A DNA stretch of 7,015 bases from Gallionella sp. (lineage in GTDB: Bacteria; Pseudomonadota; Gammaproteobacteria; Burkholderiales; Gallionellaceae). Of this stretch, positions 1-5,633 are shown piece by piece; position 1 is the first letter of the stretch, and the number at the start of each line of letters is the position of its first letter. The stretch covers positions 1 to 7,015 of the forward strand of contig JADGRM010000117.1 of assembly GCA_017880945.1 (NCBI GenBank), given 5' to 3'. Made by a program: the position numbers and the translations under genes. A model generated the notes under the pieces. It was not told the origin of the DNA, did not search any database, and saw only the letters and a program-made list of their open reading frames with translations.

Positions 1-893
1 TGCATCGCGTTCTGCATACGGTTGCGCTGCGCGCGTTGCAGGTGCTGCGCCTGGTCGCGCAAACCCCTGAGCAGGGCATGGCGATCCGGGGCCACGCGTT
101 GCGCCGCCGCGGTGGGGGTCGGGGCGCGTTCGTCGGCGACGAAATCGGCGATCGTGAAATCGGTCTCGTGCCCGACCCCGCTGACGATGGGGATTTCACT
201 GGCGGCGATCGCGCGCGCGACGGCTTCTTCATTGAACGCCCACAGGTCTTCGATACTGCCGCCGCCTCTACATACAATAAGTACATCGCATTCGGCTCGC
301 CGGTTGGCGAGCTGGATGGCTGCGGCGATCTTCTCCGCGCTGCCTGTCCCTTGTACCGGTGTGGGATACAGCATCACCGGCACGCTCGGCAGGCGCAGTC
401 TTAAAGTAGTGAGCACATCGCGCAACGCGGCGGCCTGCGGCGAGGTGATGATGCCGATGCGCTTTGGAAATGTCGGCAAGGCACGCTTGCGCTCGGCGGC
501 AAACAAGCCCTGGCTTTCCAGCAATTGTTTCAGCCGCGCGAACTGTTCGTACAGCACCCCCAGCCCGGCCGGACGCATCTGCTCCACGGTCAACTGAAAG
601 TCGCCGCGCTGTTCATATAAAGTAGCGACCGCTAATACTTCGACCTGCTGCCCGTTGCTGATTTGATTGCCCAGCAATACATTTTTATGGCGGAACATCA
701 CGCACCGAACTTGTGCCTGATCGTCCTTCAATGAAAAATAAAAATGACCGGAAGCAGCCTTCACCAAATTGGAGATTTCTCCACGAACCCACAACAGAGG
801 GACGTTGCTTTCCAGCAACTGCTTGATTGCAAGGTTGAGTTCCCCGACGCGCAAAACGCGGTTTTTTTCTTCAAAAAATAATGCTGAAGACAT
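1..893 (-). CDS. xseA: Exonuclease VII large subunit, N-terminal part (truncated by window edge)
   Basis: Read on the minus strand from an ATG at 893-891, the frame stays open for 297 codons to the left edge, so the C-terminus is outside the window. XseA is the catalytic large subunit of exonuclease VII, which with several small XseB subunits degrades single-stranded DNA in the cytoplasm. Residues about 15-110 form the N-terminal OB-fold (GELN at 17-20, WVRGEISN at 35-42, GHFYFSLKD at 49-57). The nuclease domain follows, with family signatures GIITSPQAAALRDV (147-160), CRGGGSIEDLWAFNEE (208-223) and SGVGHETDFTIADF (238-251), then ADERAPTPTAAA (253-264). A coiled-coil-like stretch rich in Gln, Arg and Ala begins near 270. 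No strong Shine-Dalgarno sequence precedes the ATG. I chose it because the typical family N-terminus begins right after it. The gene is transcribed divergently from exbB. The assignment is secure from the motifs. Confidence 0.96.
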   Translation of the reverse strand, partial: MSSALFFEEKNRVLRVGELNLAIKQLLESNVPLLWVRGEISNLVKAASGHFYFSLKDDQAQVRCVMFRHKNVLLGNQISNGQQVEVLAVATLYEQRGDFQLTVEQMRPAGLGVLYEQFARLKQLLESQGLFAAERKRALPTFPKRIGIITSPQAAALRDVLTTLRLRLPSVPVMLYPTPVQGTGSAEKIAAAIQLANRRAECDVLIVCRGGGSIEDLWAFNEEAVARAIAASEIPIVSGVGHETDFTIADFVADERAPTPTAAAQRVAPDRHALLRGLRDQAQHLQRAQRNRMQNAM

Positions 894-1075
894 ATTGACA
901 ATCCGAAATAATCCACAATCCAAGGAAATTCGCCACTTTCCGCTACCCCACCCCACAGCACAACCCAGCACTTACGTTAACATATTGTTTTTAATAAGAA
1001 TAATGGTCTTGTAAAAAACAGGCAAACTAATAAAACCCCTTACGCCACGCCACATCAAAGCGCTAATCCAGAGAG

Positions 1076-1110
1076 TCATCCACAAAGTTATCCACAGGTT
1101 TTGTGGGTAA
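1076..1110. promoter_or_regulatory. Cluster of three DnaA-box-like 9-mers
   Basis: A perfect TTATCCACA lies at 1088-1096. It is preceded 12 bp upstream by TCATCCACA (1076-1084, one mismatch) and followed by TGTGGGTAA (1102-1110), the inverse of TTACCCACA (one mismatch). The last two form an imperfect inverted repeat, with 9-bp arms around a 5-bp centre and one T·G mismatch. A further single-mismatch site, TAATCCACA, is at 909-917. DnaA, the replication initiator and transcription factor, binds TTWTNCACA. The sites are seen directly; binding is inferred. AT-rich DNA follows at 1111-1160. Possible roles are regulation of exbB or xseA, DnaA titration, or less likely an origin, since no dnaA/dnaN genes are nearby. 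Confidence 0.45.
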
Positions 1111-1228
1111 ACAAAAATATTCTTTTCAAATGGTACGTTAGCAAAATACTATTCAAGAAAAACCTGAGAAATCTTGCTCAACTAGTTACGACACGTTACA
1201 GTTGCGCCCTGTTAATTTAAGCACATTT

Positions 1229-1233
1229 GGAGA
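1229..1233 (+). promoter_or_regulatory. Ribosome binding site supporting the GTG start of exbB
   Basis: GGAGA at 1229-1233 lies 6 nt before the GTG at 1240. The following residues, MFAIIEAAGW, fit the short hydrophobic N-terminus of the family, so the GTG start is preferred over any downstream ATG. Confidence 0.75.
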
Positions 1234-1239
1234 ATCCGC

Positions 1240-1848
1240 GTGTTTGCAATCATAGAAGCGGCTGGCTGGCCGATCTGGTTTTTGATCCTGGCATCCATCA
1301 TTGCAGTCGGCTTGATCGTTGAGCGCCTGATGTTCTTGCGCGGTAATCGTATCGCCCCTCCCGCCCTGTTGAACGAGGTCGTCAAGGAACTCAAGCAACG
1401 CGGGGTCAGCGACAGCATGTTGAACAAACTTGCCGCCAGCTCGCCACTGGGGCGCATTTTCGCTGCGGGACTCAAAAACATCAAAAGCCCGCCCGAGATG
1501 ATGAAAGAATCCATCGAAGAAGAGGGACGTGCGGTCGCGCGCGATCTGGATCGCTTTCTTACCGCTCTGGGTACGATCGCCTCCATCAGCCCGTTACTCG
1601 GGCTATTCGGCACCGTGGTCGGCATGATCGAGATTTTCGGCTCACAAACTGCGGTCGGCAACTCGCCTGCGATACTCGCCCACGGTATTTCCGTGGCGCT
1701 TTACAACACCGCCTTCGGTCTGATCGTCGCGATCCCCAGCATGATCTTCTACCGCCAATTCCGCGCCCAGGTGGATAGCCTGACCATCGAAATGGAACAG
1801 CAGGCGATCAAGCTGGTTGAGGTTGTGCACGGCCAACGCAAAGACTGA
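1240..1848 (+). CDS. exbB: MotA/TolQ/ExbB proton channel family protein (ExbB)
   Basis: 202 aa, GTG start. ExbB is the inner-membrane scaffold of the ExbB-ExbD motor that uses proton flow to drive TonB-dependent uptake across the outer membrane. A first membrane segment is at about residues 10-33. A cytoplasmic part follows, with SSPLGRIFAAGL (67-78) and a charged helix ESIEEEGRAVARDLDRF (90-106). The second and third membrane helices carry the family signature: LGTIASISPLLGLFGTVVGM (110-129) and GISVALYNTAFGLIVAIPSM (149-168). At 202 aa it resembles the compact ExbB-type proteins rather than the longer E. coli ExbB. exbD follows after 4 nt, which separates this pair from MotA. TolQ is a close paralogue, but no TolA, TolB or Pal gene adjoins. 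No tonB or receptor gene is in the window, so the substrate cannot be told. Confidence 0.9.
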   Translation: MFAIIEAAGWPIWFLILASIIAVGLIVERLMFLRGNRIAPPALLNEVVKELKQRGVSDSMLNKLAASSPLGRIFAAGLKNIKSPPEMMKESIEEEGRAVARDLDRFLTALGTIASISPLLGLFGTVVGMIEIFGSQTAVGNSPAILAHGISVALYNTAFGLIVAIPSMIFYRQFRAQVDSLTIEMEQQAIKLVEVVHGQRKD

Positions 1849-1852
1849 GACC

Positions 1853-2275
1853 ATGAACTTTAAACGTGGGCTACGTCGCCGTGAAGAACCGGAGATCAAT
1901 CTGATCCCGATGATAGACGTGTTGCTGGTGATTCTGATCTTCATGATGGTGACCACCAGTTACGCCAAGTTTTCCGAATTGCAGATCAATCTGCCTGAAG
2001 CCGGCGGCGAAGCAGCCGGCACGCAAGCCAAACCCATCAACGTCGCAGTGGATGCCTCTGAACACTATGCCATCAACAACCAGGGGCTGTCTTTCACCGG
2101 CGTGGACGCGCTGGCAGCCTCCCTGAAAAATGCGGCCGGCAATCAAACCGACCCCACCATCGTCATCAACGCCGATGCCAAAGCCACGCACCAATCGGTG
2201 ATCAACGTGATGGAAGCGGCAAGGCGCGCCGGATATGGGCGCATTACTTTCACCACGCAGAGCCAGCAAAAGTAA
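1853..2275 (+). CDS. exbD: Biopolymer transport protein ExbD
   Basis: 140 aa. ExbD is the single-span partner of ExbB, and its membrane Asp carries protons in the TonB-energising complex. A basic cytoplasmic N-terminus (NFKRGLRRREE) leads to the signature INLIPMIDVLLVILIFMMV at about residues 15-33, with the essential Asp at position 22. The periplasmic domain covers about residues 40-140. The ATG at 1853 lies 4 nt after the exbB stop and gives the usual ExbD N-terminus. The frame is open upstream to 1817, but that extension would overlap exbB and adds no family-like sequence. There is only a weak GAGA before the ATG, so translational coupling to exbB is likely. TolR is a paralogue with the same fold; ExbD is preferred by context. 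Confidence 0.9.
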   Translation: MNFKRGLRRREEPEINLIPMIDVLLVILIFMMVTTSYAKFSELQINLPEAGGEAAGTQAKPINVAVDASEHYAINNQGLSFTGVDALAASLKNAAGNQTDPTIVINADAKATHQSVINVMEAARRAGYGRITFTTQSQQK

Positions 2276-2350
2276 CTCCAATCCTATTTCATCGGTGAAA
2301 CAGCGTTGACTTCCTCGCTCACTCCTGATCAAACAACTGGTGAAACAACT

Positions 2351-2460
2351 AGCCATCCCACTAAGCAACCAGAAAACGGTTGCCAAGTGGTTGGTTATAG
2401 CCATTCGACTACGCTATCAAAATACGATAGCCAAGTCGCTGGTTATAGCCGTGCAACGGC
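2351..2460. repeat. 48-bp tandem repeat with a conserved, covarying hairpin
   Basis: Two full units are at 2365-2412 and 2413-2460, and the tail of a preceding unit is at 2351-2364. Each unit starts with a hairpin of 6-bp stem and 7-nt loop: GCAACC-agaaaac-GGTTGC (2365-2383) and GCTATC-aaaatac-GATAGC (2413-2431). The two stems differ at two pairs, A-T versus T-A and C-G versus T-A, so pairing is preserved by compensatory change. The hairpin is followed by CAAGT, three positions of which two vary, then TGGTTATAGCC. The core GCCAAGT...TATAGCC repeats at 2382-2402 and 2430-2450 with 19 of 21 bases identical. The module AGCCATCCCACTAA at 2351-2364 matches 2399-2412 at 11 of 14 bases, again 48 bp apart. 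Function is unknown; a dispersed palindromic repeat or structured RNA is inferred. Confidence 0.7.
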
Positions 2461-2502
2461 GACACGTTACTGGCGAAGCCAGCCGATTGCGGGAACCGTT
2501 GC
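2448..2502. repeat. Nested inverted repeats (cruciform-like)
   Basis: GCAACGG (2453-2459) and CCGTTGC (2496-2502) form a perfect 7-bp inverted repeat. The intervening 36 nt contain the perfect hairpin CTGGC-GAA-GCCAG (2470-2482). An alternative hairpin, GCCGT-GCA-ACGGC (2448-2460), overlaps the left arm and would compete with it. The element directly continues the 48-bp repeat array. Confidence 0.55.
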
Positions 2503-2505
2503 TTG

Positions 2506-2551
2506 GTCGCCCCTCTCGCACCGGAAGCTGCGCTCACCGTGTCTGGGCGAC
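2506..2551. repeat. 7-bp inverted repeat upstream of lpxK
   Basis: GTCGCCC (2506-2512) and GGGCGAC (2545-2551) are perfect inverse copies separated by 32 nt. They follow the preceding nested element by 3 nt. A role in transcript structure before lpxK is possible, but chance is not excluded. Confidence 0.35.
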
Positions 2552-2620
2552 ATTTGCACTGTCTGCGTCGTTTACTCGTCGCCGCCTTGTTTGACCTTCG
2601 AAATAGAATTGGAATGAGGC

Positions 2621-3613
2621 ATGAATTGGCTGCAAACCCACTGGTATCGCATCACCCCGCTGCACCTGATTCTGTTTCCGATCAGCCTGTTTTTCCGTGC
2701 GCTGGTGGCGTTGCGTCGCGAGATGTATCGCAACGGCAGCCTCGCCAGCGATCAATTACTGCTGCCGGTCATCGTAGTCGGCAACATCAGTGTCGGAGGA
2801 ACCGGCAAGACCCCGCTCACACTGGCCTTGGCACAGCAGCTAGTTGAACACGGCTGGCATCCGCTCATAGTCAGCCGCGGCTTCGGCGGTTCAACGCAAC
2901 AGCCGCGATATGTCGATGCAAGCAGCGACGCTCAGCATGTGGGTGACGAGCCGCTGCTGATGGCACGGCGCAACATCTGCCCGGTGTGGATAGGCAGGGA
3001 CCGCGCCGACACCGCGCGTGCGGCATTGCAAGCACATCCTCAATGCGATGTCGTGCTTTGTGATGACGGCCTGCAGCACTATCGCCTGCAGCGTGATGTC
3101 GAGATCGCGGTCGTCGACGGGGCGCGCCGCTTCGGCAACGGTTTGATGCTTCCCGCCGGACCGTTGCGCGAGCCGGTATCGCGCCTGCAGAGCGTGGATG
3201 CGGTGGTGGTGAATGGGGACGATGCTCCAGCGGGTCAATATGTGATGCGCTTATCGGGAAGCGTGTTCTACAACCTGCTCGACCCCGATAAAAAAGCCTG
3301 TGCAGATCATTTTCAAGGCCAAAACAACCATGCCGCCGCGGGCATCGGCAATCCACAACGCTACTTTCAACATCTTGAGGCATTGGGTATCCCCTTCACG
3401 CCGCACGCATTTCCCGACCATCATCCCTACTCTGCGACCGATCTGGCCTTTGCCGATTGCGATGCGATACTCCTGACCGAAAAAGATGCGGTAAAATGCG
3501 CGGCATTCGCTGATGGAAGATATTGGGTGTTGCGTGTTGATGCCCAGATCGATTCAGCCCTGCTTGAACACATACTGAGGAAGATAGAATCCCATGGATC
3601 CCAAACTGCTTGA
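2621..3613 (+). CDS. lpxK: Tetraacyldisaccharide 4'-kinase
   Basis: 330 aa, the usual family length. LpxK is the inner-membrane-associated kinase that phosphorylates the 4' position of tetraacyldisaccharide-1-phosphate to make lipid IVA in the Raetz lipid A pathway. A hydrophobic N-terminal helix (about residues 12-31) anchors it. The P-loop VGNISVGGTGKTPL is at 53-66, followed by SRGFGG (85-90), VGDEPLLMARR (107-117), the Walker B-like DVVLCDDGLQH (143-153) and LPAGPLREP (177-185). C-terminal family markers are FPDHHPY (264-270) and LLTEKDAVK (284-292). The ATG at 2621 is preceded by GGAATGAGG (2611-2619). The end overlaps the next gene by 20 nt. lpxK beside kdsB is a known LPS gene neighbourhood. 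Nothing odd is seen. Confidence 0.96.
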   Translation: MNWLQTHWYRITPLHLILFPISLFFRALVALRREMYRNGSLASDQLLLPVIVVGNISVGGTGKTPLTLALAQQLVEHGWHPLIVSRGFGGSTQQPRYVDASSDAQHVGDEPLLMARRNICPVWIGRDRADTARAALQAHPQCDVVLCDDGLQHYRLQRDVEIAVVDGARRFGNGLMLPAGPLREPVSRLQSVDAVVVNGDDAPAGQYVMRLSGSVFYNLLDPDKKACADHFQGQNNHAAAGIGNPQRYFQHLEALGIPFTPHAFPDHHPYSATDLAFADCDAILLTEKDAVKCAAFADGRYWVLRVDAQIDSALLEHILRKIESHGSQTA

Positions 3614-3782
3614 TATCCTCGTTTGCCCGTTGTGCAAATCCCCGTTGGTCTACCATAAGTCCGCACAGGAATTGATCTGCAAGGCCGATCGCCTGGCATT
3701 CAAAATCGCGGACGATATTCCGGTGATGCTGGTTGACGAGGCACGCAAACTCAGCCTCGAAGAAGTCGAAAAGATTCAATGA
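3594..3782 (+). CDS. Trm112/YcaR family small zinc-ribbon-like protein (UPF0434)
   Basis: 62 aa. It begins inside the 3' end of lpxK (20-nt overlap) with GAGGAAG (3577-3583) as a likely ribosome binding site, 10 nt before the ATG. The N-terminus MDPKLLDILVCPLCKSPL is the hallmark of this family, with Cys11 and Cys14, then Cys29 in ELICKADRLAF (26-36), and the typical DDIPVMLVDEAR (40-51). E. coli YcaR, encoded between lpxK and kdsB, has the same arrangement. Eukaryotic and archaeal Trm112 proteins activate methyltransferases; the bacterial role is less well defined. The last bases overlap the kdsB start as ATGA, suggesting translational coupling. The family assignment is firm; a specific function is not claimed. 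Confidence 0.93.
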   Translation: MDPKLLDILVCPLCKSPLVYHKSAQELICKADRLAFKIADDIPVMLVDEARKLSLEEVEKIQ

Positions 3783-4561
3783 CCGATTTTCACGTCGTCA
3801 TCCCGGCACGCCACGCTTCCACGCGCTTGCCCGGCAAGCCGCTGCTGCTGATTTCAGGCAAACCCATGGTGGTGAGAGTGGCCGAACAAGCGGCACAAAG
3901 CGGTGCGCAACAGATCTGGATCGCCACTGACCATCATGCGATTGCCAACGCGGTACACGAACATGGTTTCAAGGCATGCTTGACCAAAGACAGCCATCTC
4001 AGCGGTACCGATCGCATCGCCGAGGTGGTTGAACTGCAAGGCTGGCCGGATGCCTCCATCGTGGTCAATGTGCAAGGCGACGAGCCGCTGATACCGCCCG
4101 CGCTGATTCGCGCCGTTGCCGAACATCTGCACAGTCATCCTGAGTGTGCGATGGCCACGGCCTGCCATGCGATTCACGATGAAGCATCGATGCGCAACCC
4201 TAACATCGTCAAGGCGGTTCTGGATAAAAATGGCAACGCGATGTATTTCAGCCGCGCGCCGATACCGTGGCCTCGTGATGCCTTCGCCCGGCAACAGCCC
4301 CTGCCCGCCGACTTGCCGGTATTGCGCCATATCGGCATCTACGCTTACCGCGCCGGCTTCCTGCGCGCATACGGACAACTCCCCCCAATAGTGTTAGAGC
4401 GCTATGAGGCATTAGAGCAATTGCGCGCGCTGTATCATGGGTACAAAATTGGTGTAGTCATCGCCGAGCAGGCTCCGCCAGGTGGGGTTGATACCGAACA
4501 GGATCTGCATACTGCACGACAAATATTTGAATCTCAAATAAAATCGGAGGTAAGCCAAAAA
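3779..4561 (+). CDS. kdsB: 3-deoxy-manno-octulosonate cytidylyltransferase, with no stop codon before adk
   Basis: KdsB joins CTP and Kdo to make CMP-Kdo and pyrophosphate in the cytoplasm, activating Kdo for transfer to lipid A. The start is ATG at 3779, overlapping the previous stop by 4 nt. Motifs run in order: VVIPARHASTRLPGKPL (6-22), SGTDRIAEV (75-83), VNVQGDEPLIPP (96-107), NPNIVKAV (140-147), MYFSRAPIPWPR (155-166), RHIGIYAYRAGFL (183-195), LERYEALEQLRAL (206-218) and GVDTEQDL (236-243). The usual family length is about 250 aa, so the domain is complete by about residue 250. There is no stop codon there: the frame continues through about 11 linker-like codons (4529-4561) directly into the adk ATG. 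The end given is the last codon before that ATG; as drawn, the reading frame terminates only at 5221. A true fusion, a lost stop or a sequence error are all possible. Confidence 0.9.
4546..4551 (+). promoter_or_regulatory. Strong internal Shine-Dalgarno sequence for adk
   Basis: GGAGGT lies 10 nt before the ATG at 4562, inside the uninterrupted kdsB-adk frame. It sits in a short AT-rich stretch (about 4520-4561) that looks like an ordinary intergenic spacer. This argues that adk can be translated from its own start even if kdsB reads through. Confidence 0.75.
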
Positions 4562-5221
4562 ATGAAACTGATACTGCTGGGTCCACCCGGTGCAGGCAAA
4601 GGCACCCAGGCGAATTACATCAAGGAAAAATTCAACATCCCGCAAATTTCCACCGGTGACATGCTGCGAGCAGCCGCCAAAGCGGGCACGCCGACGGGAA
4701 TCGCGGCAAAGAAGCTGATGGACGCGGGTAACTTGATCTCCGATGGCATCATCATCAGCCTGGTGAAGGAACGCATCAAGGAACCCGACTGCGCCAATGG
4801 ATTTTTACTCGACGGCTTCCCGCGCACCATCCCGCAAGCACAGGCGATAAAGGATGCCGGCATTCAGATCGATTTCGTGGTGGAAATCGATGTGGCTGAT
4901 AGCGAGATCATCCAGCGTATGAGCGGTCGTCGCGTGCATCCGCCTTCGGGTCGCACTTATCACGTGGTGTTCAATCCACCCAAGGTGACAGGCAAGGACG
5001 ACCTCACCGGTGAAGAATTGGTGCAGCGTCCCGACGATGCAGAAGATACCGTCATCAAACGTCTCCACGTTTACCACGATCAGACTAAACCCTTGGTCAA
5101 TTTCTACACCACCTGGCAGAAATCCGGCGACGCGAAAGCACCAAAGTGCGTGAAAATTCCCGGGGTAGGGAAAGTGGAAAAAATACGCGACCAGGTCTTC
5201 GCTGCTTTGGGCAAGAGCTGA
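4562..5221 (+). CDS. adk: Adenylate kinase
   Basis: 219 aa from the ATG at 4562, close to the normal length of bacterial long-form enzymes. Adenylate kinase interconverts ATP plus AMP with two ADP and maintains the cytoplasmic adenylate pool. The P-loop LLGPPGAGKGTQA is at 5-17, with the AMP-site motif ISTGDMLRAAAK (29-40) and LLDGFPRT (82-89). The LID domain starts at SGRRVHPPSGRTYH (121-134) and includes FNPPKVTGKDD (137-147) and QRPDD (155-159). The LID lacks the four cysteines of zinc-binding forms, so this is the non-zinc type. The frame is continuous with kdsB upstream. The start is chosen from the canonical MKLILLGPPG N-terminus and the strong ribosome binding site before it. Confidence 0.96.
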   Translation: MKLILLGPPGAGKGTQANYIKEKFNIPQISTGDMLRAAAKAGTPTGIAAKKLMDAGNLISDGIIISLVKERIKEPDCANGFLLDGFPRTIPQAQAIKDAGIQIDFVVEIDVADSEIIQRMSGRRVHPPSGRTYHVVFNPPKVTGKDDLTGEELVQRPDDAEDTVIKRLHVYHDQTKPLVNFYTTWQKSGDAKAPKCVKIPGVGKVEKIRDQVFAALGKS

Positions 5222-5223
5222 TC

Positions 5224-5631
5224 TTGGCTGATAAACCCATTCTCACGCTGGAAGATGCCAAGCGCATCGCCGTAGCGGCACAAGCCGAAGCGCAACGCAA
5301 TGACTGGCGAGTGGTGATCGCCGTGGTGGACGATGGCGGTCATCTGCTGTATTTGCAGCGCAGCCACGACACCCAGTTTGGCAGTGTGGAAACGGCGATC
5401 CAGAAAGCCCACGCGGCAGTGGCTTTTCAACGCCCCACCAAGGTATCGGAGGATGCGGTGCAGAGTGGCCGATTGATACATCTGGCACTGCCCGGCGTGA
5501 TCCCTGCCGAAGGCGGTGTGCCGCTGCAGATTGATGGTGTGGTCGTTGGTGGCCTGGGGATCAGCGGCGTGCGCTCGTCCCAGGACGGACAGATCGCAGC
5601 CGCGGGTATGGCTGCCCTGACGAAAAGTTAG
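5224..5631 (+). CDS. GlcG/HbpS family protein
   Basis: 135 aa if translation starts at the TTG at 5224, 2 nt after the adk stop. The frame is open upstream to an ATG at 5146, but those 26 residues lie inside adk and look arbitrary (basic, no family resemblance), while ADKPILTLEDAKRI after the TTG matches the usual family N-terminus. Family landmarks are AAQAEAQRNDWRVVIAVVDD (18-37), GGHLLYLQR (38-46), GSVETAIQKAHAAVAF (53-68) and EGGVPLQIDGVVVGGLGISG (96-115). Members of this family include the haem-binding HbpS of Streptomyces and GlcG, a protein of unknown role encoded with glycolate oxidase. No glycolate genes are here, and no signal peptide is visible. A specific function is not assigned. 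The ribosome binding site is weak (AAGAG at 5213-5217), so coupling with adk is likely. Confidence 0.85.
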   Translation: MADKPILTLEDAKRIAVAAQAEAQRNDWRVVIAVVDDGGHLLYLQRSHDTQFGSVETAIQKAHAAVAFQRPTKVSEDAVQSGRLIHLALPGVIPAEGGVPLQIDGVVVGGLGISGVRSSQDGQIAAAGMAALTKS

Positions 5632-5633
5632 CC

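Larger units (their letters stand above)
894..1239. other. Divergent intergenic region between xseA and exbB
   Basis: This 346-bp gene-free stretch is visibly more AT-rich than the flanking genes and must hold the promoters of both xseA (leftward) and exbB (rightward). It contains a cluster of DnaA-box-like 9-mers (listed separately) and three copies of ACGTTA at 974-979, 1135-1140 and 1193-1198. There is also a GTTAC-N5-GTTAC direct repeat at 1185-1199. The best exbB promoter candidate I see is TTTTCA (1123-1128), an 18-bp spacer, then TACTAT (1147-1152). Each hexamer matches the sigma-70 consensus at 4 of 6 positions, so the call is weak. No convincing promoter was found for xseA. Confidence 0.6.
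2276..2620. other. Gene-free interval between exbD and lpxK, rich in repeats and hairpins
   Basis: 345 bp with no convincing gene. Open frames cross it, for example 2306-2617 and 2340-2594, but their translations look like low-complexity products of the underlying repeat and carry no recognisable domain. The interval holds a 48-bp tandem repeat (2351-2460), a nested inverted repeat (2453-2502) and another inverted repeat (2506-2551), each listed separately. A short direct repeat of AAACAACT occurs at 2331-2338 and 2343-2350. No hairpin here is followed by a T-run, so I do not call a terminator for exbD. No promoter for the lpxK operon is obvious. Confidence 0.6.

Noticed and set aside
22..597. 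191-codon plus-strand open frame at the left edge
   Set aside because: It lies antisense to xseA, whose protein carries clear exonuclease VII motifs; the plus-strand product is compositionally odd and unrecognisable.
994..1012. Possible Fur box before exbB (AATAAGAATAATGGTCTTG)
   Set aside because: By eye it matches the 19-bp Fur consensus at only 11 positions, and the right half is poor. In AT-rich DNA this is weak evidence, even though exbBD genes are often Fur-regulated.
2306..2617. 103-codon open frame between exbD and lpxK, with a second frame at 2340-2594
   Set aside because: The starts are poor or arbitrary, there is no recognisable domain, and the translation just mirrors the 48-bp repeat, which is a multiple of three and so keeps any frame open. 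Two plus-strand frames are open at once, as expected for non-coding DNA.
3594..3782. Loss of a zinc ligand in the Trm112-like protein, because only three cysteines are visible
   Set aside because: As far as I recall, E. coli YcaR also has a CxxC pair plus one later Cys, so this is normal for the bacterial family.
4520..4529. Perfect palindrome CAAATATTTG near the end of kdsB as an operator
   Set aside because: It is within the coding region, short and AT-rich, and has no partner; chance is the simpler explanation.
5146..5223. Upstream ATG start for the GlcG-like gene inside adk
   Set aside because: The added 26 residues show no family resemblance and overlap adk in another frame; the TTG at 5224 gives the expected N-terminus.
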